Shown here: positions 53,837 to 62,857 of the stretch, piece after piece
Numbering within the stretch: position 1 is the first letter of the stretch
Layout of the letters: each line of letters begins with the position of its first letter
Assembly: GCF_032062245.1 (NCBI RefSeq)
Contig: NZ_DAMBQF010000003.1
Coordinates: 1 to 64,000 of the forward strand
Origin: Soonwooa sp032062245
Lineage (GTDB): Bacteria > Bacteroidota > Bacteroidia > Flavobacteriales > Weeksellaceae
Reading direction: 5' to 3'
Length of the DNA: 64,000 nt
Translations under genes and position numbers: made by a program
The notes under the pieces: model-generated
The model's input: only the letters and a program-made list of their open reading frames with translations
The model's database searches: none
What the model was told of the DNA's origin: nothing

Positions 53837-54646
53837 ATGATACAATATTTAGAAAACATAAAGCACAAAGATTCCAAAAACTTCTTTTTAATTGCTGGAC
53901 CTTGTATTATCGAAGGTGAAGATATGGCGCTGCGTATTGCAGAAAAAGTGATTGAAATCACTGATAAATACAATATTCCTTACATTTTTAAAGGAAGTTT
54001 TAAAAAAGCGAATCGTAGTAGAGTAGACTCTTTCACAACAATTGGTGAAGAAAAATCTCTAGAAATTCTAAGAAAAGTTGGCGAAACATTTAATATTCCG
54101 ATAACAACCGATATCCACGAAAACGAACACGCAGCTTTGGCAGCGCAATATGTTGACGTGTTGCAGATTCCAGCATTTTTGGTTCGTCAGACCGATCTTT
54201 TGGTTGCAGCTGCGAAAACTGGGAAATGTGTAAGTCTTAAGAAAGGACAATTTTTGTCACCAGAAGCGATGCAATTTGCGGTACAAAAAATCACAGATTC
54301 TAACAACCCAAAAGTGGCGATTATTGAAAGAGGAAATTCTTTTGGATACACAGATTTAATTGTTGATTACCGCGGGATTTCGACCATGCAACAATATGCG
54401 CCAGTTATTTTGGATGTGACGCATTCTTTGCAGCAACCTAACCAAAACTCGGGTGTTACAGGTGGACGACCAGAACTCATTGAGACGATCGCGAAAGCTG
54501 GTATTGCTGTGGGTGCAGATGGATTGTTTATTGAGACGCATCCAACACCAGAAAGGGCGTTGTCCGACGGCGCAAATATGCTAAGGTTAGACAGATTAGA
54601 AGATCTTATGCAAAAATTGACGCGCGTACGAGAAGCGATTATTTAA
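53837..54646 (+). CDS. kdsA: 3-deoxy-8-phosphooctulonate (Kdo-8-P) synthase
   Basis: A 269-aa TIM-barrel enzyme that condenses arabinose-5-phosphate with phosphoenolpyruvate to Kdo-8-phosphate for the LPS inner core. Motifs are typical: AGPCIIEGED (about 19-28), FKGSFKKANRSR (about 54-65), TDIHEN (about 92-97), QIPAFLVRQTDLL, KKGQF and DVTHS. The early CIIEG Cys suggests a metal-dependent type. It starts 4 bp after the DUF1697 gene and is followed by a terminator. Confidence 0.96.
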   Translation: MIQYLENIKHKDSKNFFLIAGPCIIEGEDMALRIAEKVIEITDKYNIPYIFKGSFKKANRSRVDSFTTIGEEKSLEILRKVGETFNIPITTDIHENEHAALAAQYVDVLQIPAFLVRQTDLLVAAAKTGKCVSLKKGQFLSPEAMQFAVQKITDSNNPKVAIIERGNSFGYTDLIVDYRGISTMQQYAPVILDVTHSLQQPNQNSGVTGGRPELIETIAKAGIAVGADGLFIETHPTPERALSDGANMLRLDRLEDLMQKLTRVREAII

Positions 54647-54652
54647 AAATAA

Positions 54653-54683
54653 AAAAGGAGTTTGAAAGTATCAAGCTCCTTTT
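54653..54683 (+). terminator. Terminator of kdsA
   Basis: AAAAGGAG-T-TTGA and TCAA-G-CTCCTTTT pair around a five-base loop with one mismatch, a few bases past the stop codon. Confidence 0.85.
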
Positions 54684-54897
54684 GTTTCAGTGGAAAAAAT
54701 TTTACAACAATTAAAAATCTGAATGATTTTTTAATATAACAAAGCTAGGCTATTTGTATTTTGTACATAGTTTTTTGTGATTAAAAAATAATTAAAAATT
54801 TTAATAACATCTAAACAATCTTTTTAAGGCTTTACACGTTTTTAGATTTTAAATAATCAACATTAATCGTATATTTAACGACCAAAAAAACGAAGCA

Positions 54898-57342
54898 TTG
54901 AAAAATTATATTTCCTTATTTCTTTTGATGACGCCTTTGGCTGTTTTCTCGCAAATTAACCTTAAAGTTTTGGATGAAGACGGCAACGCAGTTGGCCAAG
55001 CAAAAGTGACTTATAACAATCAAGAATACCAAACCGACAACAAAGGTTTTATTAAAATCCCTTTAGGAACCGAAGTTACGAGCTTATCGGTGGAGAAAGA
55101 AGATTTCAAATCTTTTACTAAACAAATTCCTCTAACGCCAAAAACGCAGAACCTTAACGTCTTGTTTATACCAGTTACAAAGGTTAATGAGATTAAAGAA
55201 GTTGTTTTTCAAAAGAAAATAAAACCAAAATCTAATGACCTTAGTTCTGTTGAGATTTCGCCAAGAGAAGCACAAATTGTTGCTTCACTTTCTGGTGGTG
55301 TAGAAGGTTTGATCAAAACACTTCCACAGTTTAACTCCAATACCGAACTTAGTTCGCAATATATGGTGCGTGGTGGTAATTATGACGAAAACTTGATTTA
55401 CATTAATGATATAGAAATCTATCGTCCATTCTTAATTAGAAACTCTTTACAAGAAGGGATGAGTATCATTAATCCAGATATGGTTGGCTCGCTTAACGTA
55501 TCTGCTGGAGGTTTCGAAGCGCGTTATGGTGACAAGATGTCGTCGGTGCTTAACATCTATTATAGACAACCACGAGAATTGGAGCTTTCTGGTGAAGCTT
55601 CACTTATCGGTGGTCGATTAACTTTGGGCGGAACAACAAAGGATAAAAAATTGTCAGCTTTAGTAAGTGGAAGATACCGTAATACGAATTTGGTTTTAAA
55701 TACACTTAATGAAGATACAGACTTTAATCCGCAATACATGGATTTTCAGTCGTATATCAACTACGATTTTAATGATAAACTAAAATTATCGTTTTTAGGA
55801 TATTTTTCGAAAAACGATTACGAGATGATTCCAAAACAAAAAGAAGTTGAGTTTGGATCATTGTTTCAGCCAATTCGTTTGACTGTTGGTTATAATGGTA
55901 AAGAAGACGATCAGTACAAAAACATGATGGGAACTTTAAGCCTTAACTATAAGCCAACCAAACAATGGAATCTTGGTGTTGATGCTTTTGCTTATCAAAA
56001 CCGTGAGCGCGAATATTACAGTATTGCTTCGGGTTATATGTTACAAGCTTTTAATCCCGAAACTGGCGATCCAGAAGCAACTTACGATGCAGGCGGACAA
56101 ATCGATCACGCTCGTAATGATCTTAAAGTTCGTACGATGGGGGCGCAGGCGAGAGCACGTTTTTCACCAAATGTAAATACAGACTTCGAAGTTGGTGTTA
56201 AAGTCGAAAAAGAAAAACTACAAGACAACACTAACGAATGGCAATTGGTAGATTCTTTAGGCTACAGTACACCAAGAGATTTTGTCCTTCCAGGAAATCT
56301 TGATGCTTCTGCTTTAAAGTTAAAATACCACATGGCTGGTGTTAACGATATCGATGCGACGAGATTGTCGGCTTATGCGCAATATTCTCAAAAATTCAAT
56401 TGGGGAGATAACAAAGTCTTTGTTAATGCAGGTGTGAGAGTACAAAACTGGAGTTTTAATAAGGAAACTTTGGTAAGCCCAAGAGCTCAGTTTGCGATTA
56501 AGCCAAATTGGGATATGGATATGTTGTTCAAGTTAACGGGTGGTGTATATTATCAAGCGCCTTTCTATAAAGAGATTAAAGATCTTAGTGGCGATTTTAA
56601 CCCGAATATCAAAGCGCAACGTTCTTATCAAATTATCTTGAGCAACGATTACGAATTCCGTATCGGAACAGCAAAAGATTCAAAACCGTTTAAGTTAACG
56701 ACTGAAGCTTACTATAAGAAGTTTGATAACTTAATTCCTTATTATTTGGATAATGTGAGAATTCGTTATTCTGGTAAAAACAATGCTGAAGGTTATGCTT
56801 ATGGATTAGATACAAGATTATTTGGAGAGTTTGTACCAGGTGTAGATTCTTGGATTTCTGCAAGTTATGCTCGTGTTTACGAAAATATTGAAAACAAAGG
56901 TTATATCCCAAGACCAACGGATCAAAGATTTAGATTTTCGTTGTTCTATCAAGATTATATGCCAAAGTTCCCAAGTATGCGTGTTAACTTGACGTTGACT
57001 TACGCAAGTGGATTGCCGTCTGGTACGCCAGTTACGTTCGATAGCAATGGACAACCAGATTATACTGCGGCTTATACTTTCCAAAAAACTTTGCCAGCTT
57101 ATAAGCGTGTAGATATAGGACTTTCTAAAGTATTTATCGACCAAAAAGATAACAAAGTGACTGGCGGATTCTGGGGTAACTTCCGAGAATTGACATTGGG
57201 TGTACAAATTTTCAATGCGTTTAATATCAATAACACGGTTGCTAATCAATGGGTGAATGATGTTAACAGCACCGCTTATTATCCAGTTCCGGTTCGATTG
57301 ACAGGACGATTCTTTAATGTGAAATTAGAGTTTAAATTATAA
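54898..57342 (+). CDS. TonB-dependent outer-membrane receptor
   Basis: An 814-aa outer-membrane transporter. The start is TTG at 54898; no ATG is found near, and the signal peptide (about 1-19, ending VFSQ) fits this start. A carboxypeptidase-regulatory-like beta-sandwich (about 21-100) is followed by the plug (about 115-220, YMVRGGNYDENLIYINDIEIYRPF) and a barrel that ends in an aromatic-rich strand (NVKLEFKL). There is no STN domain, so no sign of anti-sigma signalling. No SusD partner lies next to it, which argues for a siderophore, metal or small-ligand receptor rather than a glycan system. The ligand is unknown. Confidence 0.92.
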   Translation: MKNYISLFLLMTPLAVFSQINLKVLDEDGNAVGQAKVTYNNQEYQTDNKGFIKIPLGTEVTSLSVEKEDFKSFTKQIPLTPKTQNLNVLFIPVTKVNEIKEVVFQKKIKPKSNDLSSVEISPREAQIVASLSGGVEGLIKTLPQFNSNTELSSQYMVRGGNYDENLIYINDIEIYRPFLIRNSLQEGMSIINPDMVGSLNVSAGGFEARYGDKMSSVLNIYYRQPRELELSGEASLIGGRLTLGGTTKDKKLSALVSGRYRNTNLVLNTLNEDTDFNPQYMDFQSYINYDFNDKLKLSFLGYFSKNDYEMIPKQKEVEFGSLFQPIRLTVGYNGKEDDQYKNMMGTLSLNYKPTKQWNLGVDAFAYQNREREYYSIASGYMLQAFNPETGDPEATYDAGGQIDHARNDLKVRTMGAQARARFSPNVNTDFEVGVKVEKEKLQDNTNEWQLVDSLGYSTPRDFVLPGNLDASALKLKYHMAGVNDIDATRLSAYAQYSQKFNWGDNKVFVNAGVRVQNWSFNKETLVSPRAQFAIKPNWDMDMLFKLTGGVYYQAPFYKEIKDLSGDFNPNIKAQRSYQIILSNDYEFRIGTAKDSKPFKLTTEAYYKKFDNLIPYYLDNVRIRYSGKNNAEGYAYGLDTRLFGEFVPGVDSWISASYARVYENIENKGYIPRPTDQRFRFSLFYQDYMPKFPSMRVNLTLTYASGLPSGTPVTFDSNGQPDYTAAYTFQKTLPAYKRVDIGLSKVFIDQKDNKVTGGFWGNFRELTLGVQIFNAFNINNTVANQWVNDVNSTAYYPVPVRLTGRFFNVKLEFKL

Positions 57343-57343
57343 A

Positions 57344-57374
57344 AAAATGCTTCGCAATTTTGCGAAGCATTTTT
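57344..57374 (+). terminator. Terminator of the TonB-dependent receptor gene
   Basis: AAAATGCTTCGCAA and TTGCGAAGCATTTT form long perfect arms followed by a T run, directly after the stop codon. Confidence 0.9.
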
Positions 57375-57447
57375 GTTTTAGGCTGTGTCCCTTCGCTCGG
57401 TAACTTCCGTCGCTTGCTACGCCGCGCCTGCAGTTCCTCACTTGGGT

Positions 57448-57545
57448 CGGGCTGTTCGCTATATCTCAACGGGCTCGCTCGGACGGTTCCGCTGCGCTCC
57501 GCCGCCACACTCGCCCGCAAGGATGCCGCTGCCATCCCTCACAGA
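57448..57545 (+). repeat. GC-rich dispersed intergenic repeat, copy B
   Basis: It shares three blocks in the same order with copy A (46-155, opposite strand): GCTGTTCGCTATATCT, GGTTCCGCTGCGCTCCGCC and AAGGATGCCGCTGCCAT. The GC content is far above that of the surrounding DNA. It is embedded in a larger GC-rich stretch from about 57380. Short open frames that cross it are low-complexity and not credible genes. Confidence 0.8.
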
Positions 57546-57602
57546 AAGTGATAATAAGAAAATTTCCTCATCCAAATCAGAATCCCGAAATTTGTGTATA
57601 AA

Positions 57603-57702
57603 NNNNNNNNNNNNNNNNNNNNNNNNNNNNNNNNNNNNNNNNNNNNNNNNNNNNNNNNNNNNNNNNNNNNNNNNNNNNNNNNNNNNNNNNNNNNNNNNNN
57701 NN
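57603..57702. other. Assembly gap of 100 Ns
   Basis: A run of exactly 100 unknown bases, the usual placeholder for a gap of unknown size. A heptanucleotide array begins at the very next base, so the gap was probably caused by this repeat. The true content and length are unknown. Confidence 0.98.
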
Positions 57703-57772
57703 TTAGGAATTAGGAATTAGGAATTAGGAATTAGGAATTAGGAATTAGGAATTAGGAATTAGGAGTTAGGAG
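57703..57772 (+). repeat. Heptanucleotide tandem array (TTAGGAA)8 plus (TTAGGAG)2
   Basis: Eight exact TTAGGAA units and two TTAGGAG variants directly follow the assembly gap. The array probably extends into the gap, so its length is a minimum. Confidence 0.95.
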
Positions 57773-57813
57773 TTAGAACTTATAAGTTCTTAGAATTGGG
57801 AATTAGATATTGT

Positions 57814-57837
57814 GGTCACTGAGCGGAGCCGAAGTGA
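57814..57837. repeat. Short imperfect palindrome of the CACTGAGCGGAG type
   Basis: CACT and AGTG arms flank a GC-rich centre (GAGCGGAGCCGA). Strings of this type are, as I recall, common in intergenic DNA of many bacteria as REP-like sequences. It lies between the heptamer array and pepE. Confidence 0.5.
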
Positions 57838-57934
57838 ATTTAGAAGTTCAAATATTTACGAATGGCGAATTACGATTTTAGAATCGTAAATCATAAATCT
57901 AAAATCTGAAAAAATCAAAACAAAATAAATAAAA

Positions 57935-58627
57935 ATGAACATAATATTAGCATCGACTTCCACATTATTTGGAGGGCAATATTTAGAATATTTAAAACCA
58001 GAATTAGAAAAACTTTTCGCGGACGTTGACGAGATTTTATTTATCCCATTTGCACGTCCAGGAGGAATTTCGCATGAAGAATACACGGCGAAAGCTGCAA
58101 GTTTTTTTTCGACAATTGGTAAAAAAGTCAGAGGACTTCATGATTTCGAAGACAAAGCCGAAGCCATCAACCAAGCAAAAGCTTACTTCACAGGAGGCGG
58201 AAATACTTTTCTATTGGTAAAGACATTACATGAAGAAGATTTGATGTCGATTTTAAAACAAAATGTAGAATCAGGGAAAGCTTATTTAGGTTGCAGCGCA
58301 GGAAGCAATATCGGTGGTGTTAATATGAAAACCACTAATGATATGCCGATCGTGTATCCGCCAAGTTTCGATTGTATGGGATTCGTTCCATTTAATATCA
58401 ATCCGCATTATTTGGATCCTAATCCAGATTTGCACCACAATGGCGAAACCCGCGAAACAAGAATTTTAGAATTTCTGACGCAGAACGATCTTAAAGTTAT
58501 TGGACTACGAGAAGGAAACTGGATCAGAAGAATTGACAACAAAATTACGGTTGAAGGCTCACAACTAACCCGAATATTCGAGCAAGGCAAAGAACCTTAC
58601 GAAATCGAATCGGGAAGCGAGTTATAA
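57935..58627 (+). CDS. pepE: Dipeptidase E (alpha-aspartyl dipeptidase, S51)
   Basis: A 230-aa cytosolic serine peptidase that splits Asp-Xaa dipeptides. The nucleophile S121 lies in GCSAGSN (119-125), the glycine-rich FTGGGNTFLL (85-94) forms the oxyanion region, and the late NPHYLDPNPDLHHNGETRETRI (about 152-173) contains the His of the triad. The length matches E. coli PepE. It is followed 15 bp later by an HD-domain gene on the same strand. Upstream lies 160 bp of repeat-rich DNA after the assembly gap. Confidence 0.94.
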   Translation: MNIILASTSTLFGGQYLEYLKPELEKLFADVDEILFIPFARPGGISHEEYTAKAASFFSTIGKKVRGLHDFEDKAEAINQAKAYFTGGGNTFLLVKTLHEEDLMSILKQNVESGKAYLGCSAGSNIGGVNMKTTNDMPIVYPPSFDCMGFVPFNINPHYLDPNPDLHHNGETRETRILEFLTQNDLKVIGLREGNWIRRIDNKITVEGSQLTRIFEQGKEPYEIESGSEL

Positions 58628-58642
58628 TTACAAATAATAAAA

Positions 58643-59230
58643 ATGAAATTACAGAAAGAAATAGACTTTATATTGGCGGTTGATGCGCTAAAAAATGTTA
58701 ATCGAAGAAACTATAATGCTGACGACAGTCGTCGCGAAAACACCGCTGAACATAGCTGGCAGATTATCATTTTGGCGCAGATCCTTCATCCTTACGCCAA
58801 ACACAAAGAACAAATTGATTTGTTACGCGTGATCAGGATGTTGTCGATCCATGATTTGGTTGAAATTCATGCGGGAGATACTTTTATTTTCGATGAAGCT
58901 TTAATGGAAGGAAAATTCGAGCGTGAAAAAATTGCAGCACGCAAGATATTCGGAATTCTTAATGAAGATCTAGCTGAAGAATTTTATAATCTTTGGATAG
59001 AGTTTGAAGAAGAGAAAACGCATGATGCTATTTTTGCTTGTTCTATCGATCGTATTATGCCATTTATCCTTAACTCTTATACAGAAGGAAAAAGCTGGAC
59101 AGAAGCTGGTGTTACCTCAGAGCAAGCGCGCAAAATTATCGAAAATGCTGTGAAGCGTTCATCAGACGAAATGGGCGAAGTTTTCGATATTCTTATTGAA
59201 AAAAACATTGCTGAAGGACGATTGAAATAA
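58643..59230 (+). CDS. HD-domain hydrolase (YfbR / HDDC2-like)
   Basis: A 195-aa metal-dependent phosphohydrolase. The HD residues are visible: H37 in AEHSWQ, H70-D71 in SIHDLVE and a distal Asp in CSIDRIMP (about 134). The N-terminal pattern NRRNYNADDSRRENTAEHSW is typical of the HDDC2/YfbR group of 5'-deoxynucleotidases. It starts 15 bp after pepE, so both share a transcript, and a strong terminator follows. The substrate is not proven. Confidence 0.88.
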   Translation: MKLQKEIDFILAVDALKNVNRRNYNADDSRRENTAEHSWQIIILAQILHPYAKHKEQIDLLRVIRMLSIHDLVEIHAGDTFIFDEALMEGKFEREKIAARKIFGILNEDLAEEFYNLWIEFEEEKTHDAIFACSIDRIMPFILNSYTEGKSWTEAGVTSEQARKIIENAVKRSSDEMGEVFDILIEKNIAEGRLK

Positions 59231-59250
59231 ACTTATATCGGTTAGAATGA

Positions 59251-59282
59251 AAAACGCAAAGCCTTGGCTTTGCGTTTTTTTT
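59251..59282. terminator. Bidirectional terminator after the HD-domain gene
   Basis: AAAACGCAAAGCC and GGCTTTGCGTTTT are perfect 13-bp arms with a two-base loop, followed by a T run. It also serves the convergent secreted-protein gene. Confidence 0.9.
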
Positions 59283-59286
59283 ATGT

Positions 59287-59853
59287 TTAATAAAGTCCAT
59301 TGAAAAATTCTAGGAACTTAGATTCTACAGGTTCTGGAAGTTTTTGGAAAGCTTCATCGGTATAAGTTTTCTTATAATTATCATCTTTATTTTTCCAAAG
59401 TTTATAAGCTTTATTATTAAAAACAACTAAGCCCCAAGCCTTTTCTAGTGGACTTTCGACACCATTTTCATTTTGCTCGATGTTATAAAGAAAATCGCCG
59501 TTTCCGTCTTTGTCAACATCGCTGTACATCATTCGATTATTAACAAAAGAAAGCGATTTGTTAATTGGGTGGGTAAATTTTTCGGTAACAACTTTTGTGA
59601 AAGTTCCATCGGCATTTTTACGAAATTTGTCCACATAAAGCAAATCATTTTCAGCACCAACTTTGTTCTTAGAAACGACTAGGTAATTTTCCGAAGTTTT
59701 GTCATTAAGACCAATGGCATAAAGCTTTCTGTCACCCGAAAAGTCTAAATCTGCTTTGGATAAGTTTGTTGAAAAACCGTCGGTAACCGTTGTAATTTGT
59801 GAAAAGGAAAATGTTGAAGTTAGAACTCCAAATGCTAGGATTAATTTTTTCAT
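59287..59853 (-). CDS. Small secreted protein of unknown function
   Basis: From the preferred start at 59853 (MKKLILAFGVL) the product has 188 aa with a signal peptide (about 1-19, ending SFSQ). An earlier in-frame ATG at 59886 adds 11 residues that break the signal peptide pattern. The mature part has a repeated beta-strand look (LDFSGDRKLYAIGLND, DVDKDGNGDFLYNIE), with DxDxDGNGD resembling a calcium-binding loop. No T9SS sorting domain is present, so it is probably periplasmic or outer-membrane associated. I do not recognise the family. Confidence 0.75.
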   Translation of the reverse strand: MKKLILAFGVLTSTFSFSQITTVTDGFSTNLSKADLDFSGDRKLYAIGLNDKTSENYLVVSKNKVGAENDLLYVDKFRKNADGTFTKVVTEKFTHPINKSLSFVNNRMMYSDVDKDGNGDFLYNIEQNENGVESPLEKAWGLVVFNNKAYKLWKNKDDNYKKTYTDEAFQKLPEPVESKFLEFFNGLY

Positions 59854-59894
59854 ATTAGCGTTTTTTATTAAGATAAAAATAAGCAATTAAATTT

Positions 59895-59902
59895 TATTTT
59901 TG
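59895..59902 (+). promoter_or_regulatory. Putative -7 promoter box of the VOC gene
   Basis: TATTTTTG matches TAnnTTTG 32 bp upstream of the ATG at 59934. No clear -33 element is visible. Confidence 0.45.
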
Positions 59903-59933
59903 TTTTAAATTTGATTTAATTATAAATTTAAAC

Positions 59934-60457
59934 ATGAAAAAAATACTATTTGCACTTTCTATTTTGGCAGCTTTTTTCTTGGGTTTTGGATTTAAAACTT
60001 TAACCGATACAAGCTGGAAGTCTGATAAAGATCTGAAACGCGTCACAGGTATTGGTGGGATTTTCTTTAAAGTTAAAGACCCGAAAGCACTTCGACAACG
60101 GTACAGCGATCATCTCGGACTTAGTGTTAACGATTATGGCTCGGTGTTCGAGTGGTATCAAGGTGCGGACAATTCTAAAAAAGGCTTTACACAATGGAGT
60201 TCTTTTAATGAAAAAACTAAGTATTTCAACCATCAGAAAAAGAATTTATGATTAATTATCGCGTGCAAAATCTTGAAAAATTAGTCGAAATTCTTAAAAA
60301 AGAAAATGTCACTATTCTTGATAAGATTGAAACCTACGATTACGGAAAATTCGTACATATTATGGATATCGAAGGTAACAAAATTGAGCTTTGGGAACCC
60401 AACGACATCGAATATGAAAAAATGGGAAACAGCATGAATTATAAAACCACAAAATAA
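59934..60457 (+). pseudogene. VOC-family (glyoxalase-like) gene with a frameshift
   Basis: The first frame (59934-60251) encodes a signal-peptide-like N terminus and the first VOC half (GIGGIFFKVKDPKALRQRYSDHLGLS). It ends NHQKKNL-stop. The remainder lies in the next frame (to 60457): EKEFMINYRVQNLEKLVEILKKE ... DIEGNKIELWEP, the second half of the fold with the metal-ligand Glu in KIELWEP. A one-base change near 60230, in an A-rich run, restores a single protein of about 174 aa. It is broken as written. The first part is preceded by a promoter box and the whole is followed by a terminator. Confidence 0.85.
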
Positions 60458-60468
60458 ATTTGTGGTTT
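60443..60468 (+). terminator. Terminator overlapping the VOC stop codon
   Basis: AAAACCACAAA and TTTGTGGTTTT are perfect arms with a four-base loop; the stop codon lies inside the hairpin. Confidence 0.85.
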
Positions 60469-60480
60469 TTATTTTGAGAG

Positions 60481-60735
60481 TTAAATACTTAATCTGTTTT
60501 TACAATTCGCATCAATATACCATGCAATCATGAGATATATTATTAAAAAAATAGGATAAGTAAAAACAGCTAAAAGGATGTAACCTTACTTCAAATGCTC
60601 CTCGTTAATAACCAAGAATATTAGATCATGTCTGAATATAAAAACTAAGAAACAAAGTGTTATAACAAGTAAAGAACCTAAAATTACGCTATAATTAAAC
60701 TCTTTTGGTCTGCGTTTTCTAGTGTTTTTAACCAT
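60481..60735 (-). pseudogene. Small membrane-protein gene with an in-frame stop
   Basis: From the ATG at 60735 the frame encodes MVKNTRKRRPKEFN, then a hydrophobic helix (SVILGSLLVITLCFLVFI), then a TAA at 60586-60588. The same frame continues with a second helix (YILLAVFTYPIFLIIYLMIAW) and DANCKNRLSI to a stop at 60481-60483. Joined, this is an 84-residue protein with two membrane helices. I do not recognise it. Its start overlaps the 3' end of the next pseudogene by 52 bp, as in an operon. Confidence 0.65.
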
Positions 60736-61542
60736 TTAAAATGAAGAAAAGCTAAGATAAAAAATGAAATACATATCAAACCAATTGGTTGGATAAAAAG
60801 TAGAATTTTCCCCAATATAGAAGGCTTCGTCGAGAAATTTATTTCCAAATCGTCAAGAACAATCTTATCAATTTTGAGCTGATAGTTACCGTTTTTCAAA
60901 TTTTTGAGAGCGCCTTGGTTAACACTTCGGATTTCCGTGTCATTGGGCATATTGATGTTGACTTCAATTGGACCAAAGCTTTCCCAAAATTTTGACGGAT
61001 AAAGCGCGTATTCAGTTTTAAATTCTCTCAAAAGTGCATAGACATTGTAGTCTGGATATCCATTATATTCTATAATTATTTCGTTTTCGCCAGCTTCAAA
61101 ATTTGCAACAAAAGTGATAACGTCATCTGGCGGAATATAATAGGTGTTTGTCTGATCGAATTTCAATTCATACAATCCATCGCCGTCTTTGTCTTTAAAA
61201 TTTTCTGGAAATTTCTTGATTTTAGAAGCCGTAATTGTCTTTCCATTAACGCTGATATTTTCAGAAGCAAGCATATTAATATCAACAAAAATCAAATACA
61301 ATTTTTCTTTTTTTTGGAGATGAAATCAGTAAGTTATTTTGTAGTTTATTAAATAAGATTTAATGTAATCTGAGTGGTCCTGCGTAAGTTTTAAGTCAAT
61401 TTTTTTCCTTAATAACAGTACAATCCTTACTTCCAAATAAAGTCGAGGTCGTCGTGCCATCAACAGTAGGTTTCGCCATATTTGCAAACAAAAAAATGTG
61501 AGAAATGAAGAATATTAAAAAGTAAAATTTGGATTCTGTCAT
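60684..61542 (-). pseudogene. Membrane-anchored surface/periplasmic protein gene, broken twice
   Basis: The original start is probably ATG at 61542, giving a signal-anchor (FYFLIFFISHIFLFANMA) and KPTVDGTTTSTLFGS. A frameshift in the A run near 61400 leads into KIDLKLTQDHSDYIKSYLINYKI, followed by TGA at 61326-61328. The frame then stays open to 60684: ENISVNGKTITASKIKKF, an extended beta-rich region, a C-terminal membrane helix (LLFIQPIGLICISFFILAFL) and a basic tail. The part from 61301 on could in principle be translated alone but lacks the signal sequence. The family is not recognised. Confidence 0.7.
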
Positions 61543-61697
61543 CGATTTTGTATCTGGTTTAAAAATAAAAATATATTTCTGTTTTTAAAATTTCAGATTA
61601 AGTTTTTTAAAATTCTTTTCATCCTTAAGCTAAAATTTTTAAGTTAAAACGTTAGATTTTTTTTATATTTAAAAAAGCAAAAAATAAAAACACTAAA

Positions 61698-62833
61698 ATG
61701 AAATTATTCCGAATTAGTTTTCTAACAATTTGTCTCTTAAGTTCTTGCTCTGATAAAGCGCAAAAGCCAGCAGTTTCAACTGAAAAAATTGTAAAACCTG
61801 CGACAACTTTAGAGAAAATTCCGTCGCAAGAAGAGATCGCGAAAATGCTTCAATTAAAGAAAGTTGAGAAAAATGTGACGTTTGATAAAGATAATTTTAT
61901 TTTGCCTTTTAATATTAAAATGAAAGCCAAGAACCGTGCAGAATCTTTGTTTTTGTGGCAACTTGGCGATTTGGAATTAAATAGCGAAAGCAATAATTTT
62001 TTCAGTTTTGGTTTTGAAGATGAGTTAGAGTATAAATTTAATAATATCGATCAAGGTGCGATGAATCTTGTGTGGACAGACAAGCAAGAAGCGGTGACGA
62101 TTGCAAAGGTTAAAGAGCAGTTAAAAGATGTTGATTCGATTTATTATTCTGATAACGAAAGTATTATCTATCGCGAAAGAGGTTCGGTTAACAGTATTTA
62201 TTTCAAATATTTAAAAGATAAAAAAGCCTTTGCTTTATTCTTTTCGTCGAATGATCATTTTTCGTTTGAGCTGGAAATTCCTCAAAAATTAGAGTTTGCT
62301 ATTAGTCAATTGTCTTTGGCTAAAAACTTTTTTAGATCTGAGCCAACAAGCTTACCAAAAGATTGGGAAGCTTACGAAAAAAGCTTGAATAGTGTAGATT
62401 TAGAAACGATTAAAGAAACAAAATCCGAACTCGCAAAAAGCTTAGAGTCTGCTAAAGAAAAGCAGTTTTCTAAATTAAAATTAATGTCAATAGAAGTGAT
62501 GCCAATTGCAACGGATAGTGGAAAAGCTTGGGCTACACTTCAAAATTATTATTCTAAAAACATAAAAGATATCGACGAAAATCTCTTCCCAAATTCGGAA
62601 TATTCTTTGCAAAATATAAAAATCATAAAGTCATATATTCGGAGGCAGATGCTATGATTTTGGAATTGACGGACGTTTTTGACCATGTCGCTTATGCAAC
62701 AATTTTGAAAACTAAAATCCAAAATAAAGACGTGCTTCTAGCCACACAAAATATCTCCAATTGGGTTAACGATCGACATTCTAAAGAAATGGCTTATTTT
62801 TATTTATCGATGTTTCGACATTTTTGGAAGTGA
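61698..62833 (+). pseudogene. Lipoprotein gene with a frameshift near its 3' end
   Basis: The ATG opens a lipoprotein (lipobox LLSSC, Cys at residue 17) of unknown family, with Lys/Glu-rich helical stretches (DLETIKETKSELAKSLESAKEKQFSKLK). The frame ends at 62657 in a stretch (KSYIRRQML) unlike the rest. The next frame continues without stop from about 62620: KVIYSEADAMILELTDVFDHVAY ... SNWVNDRHSKEMAYFYLSMFRHFWK, to a TGA at 62831-62833. One base change restores about 378 aa. As it stands the last 60 residues are lost, which may or may not abolish function. Confidence 0.75.
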
Positions 62834-62857
62834 TAAATAATTTCCGTCTGGACTAAA

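Noticed and set aside
57360..57720. Short open frames crossing the GC-rich repeat and the N run
   Set aside because: Composition is low-complexity (Arg, Ala, Ser, Pro), frames are open on both strands because of GC content, and one includes unknown residues. The DNA is better explained as a repeat.
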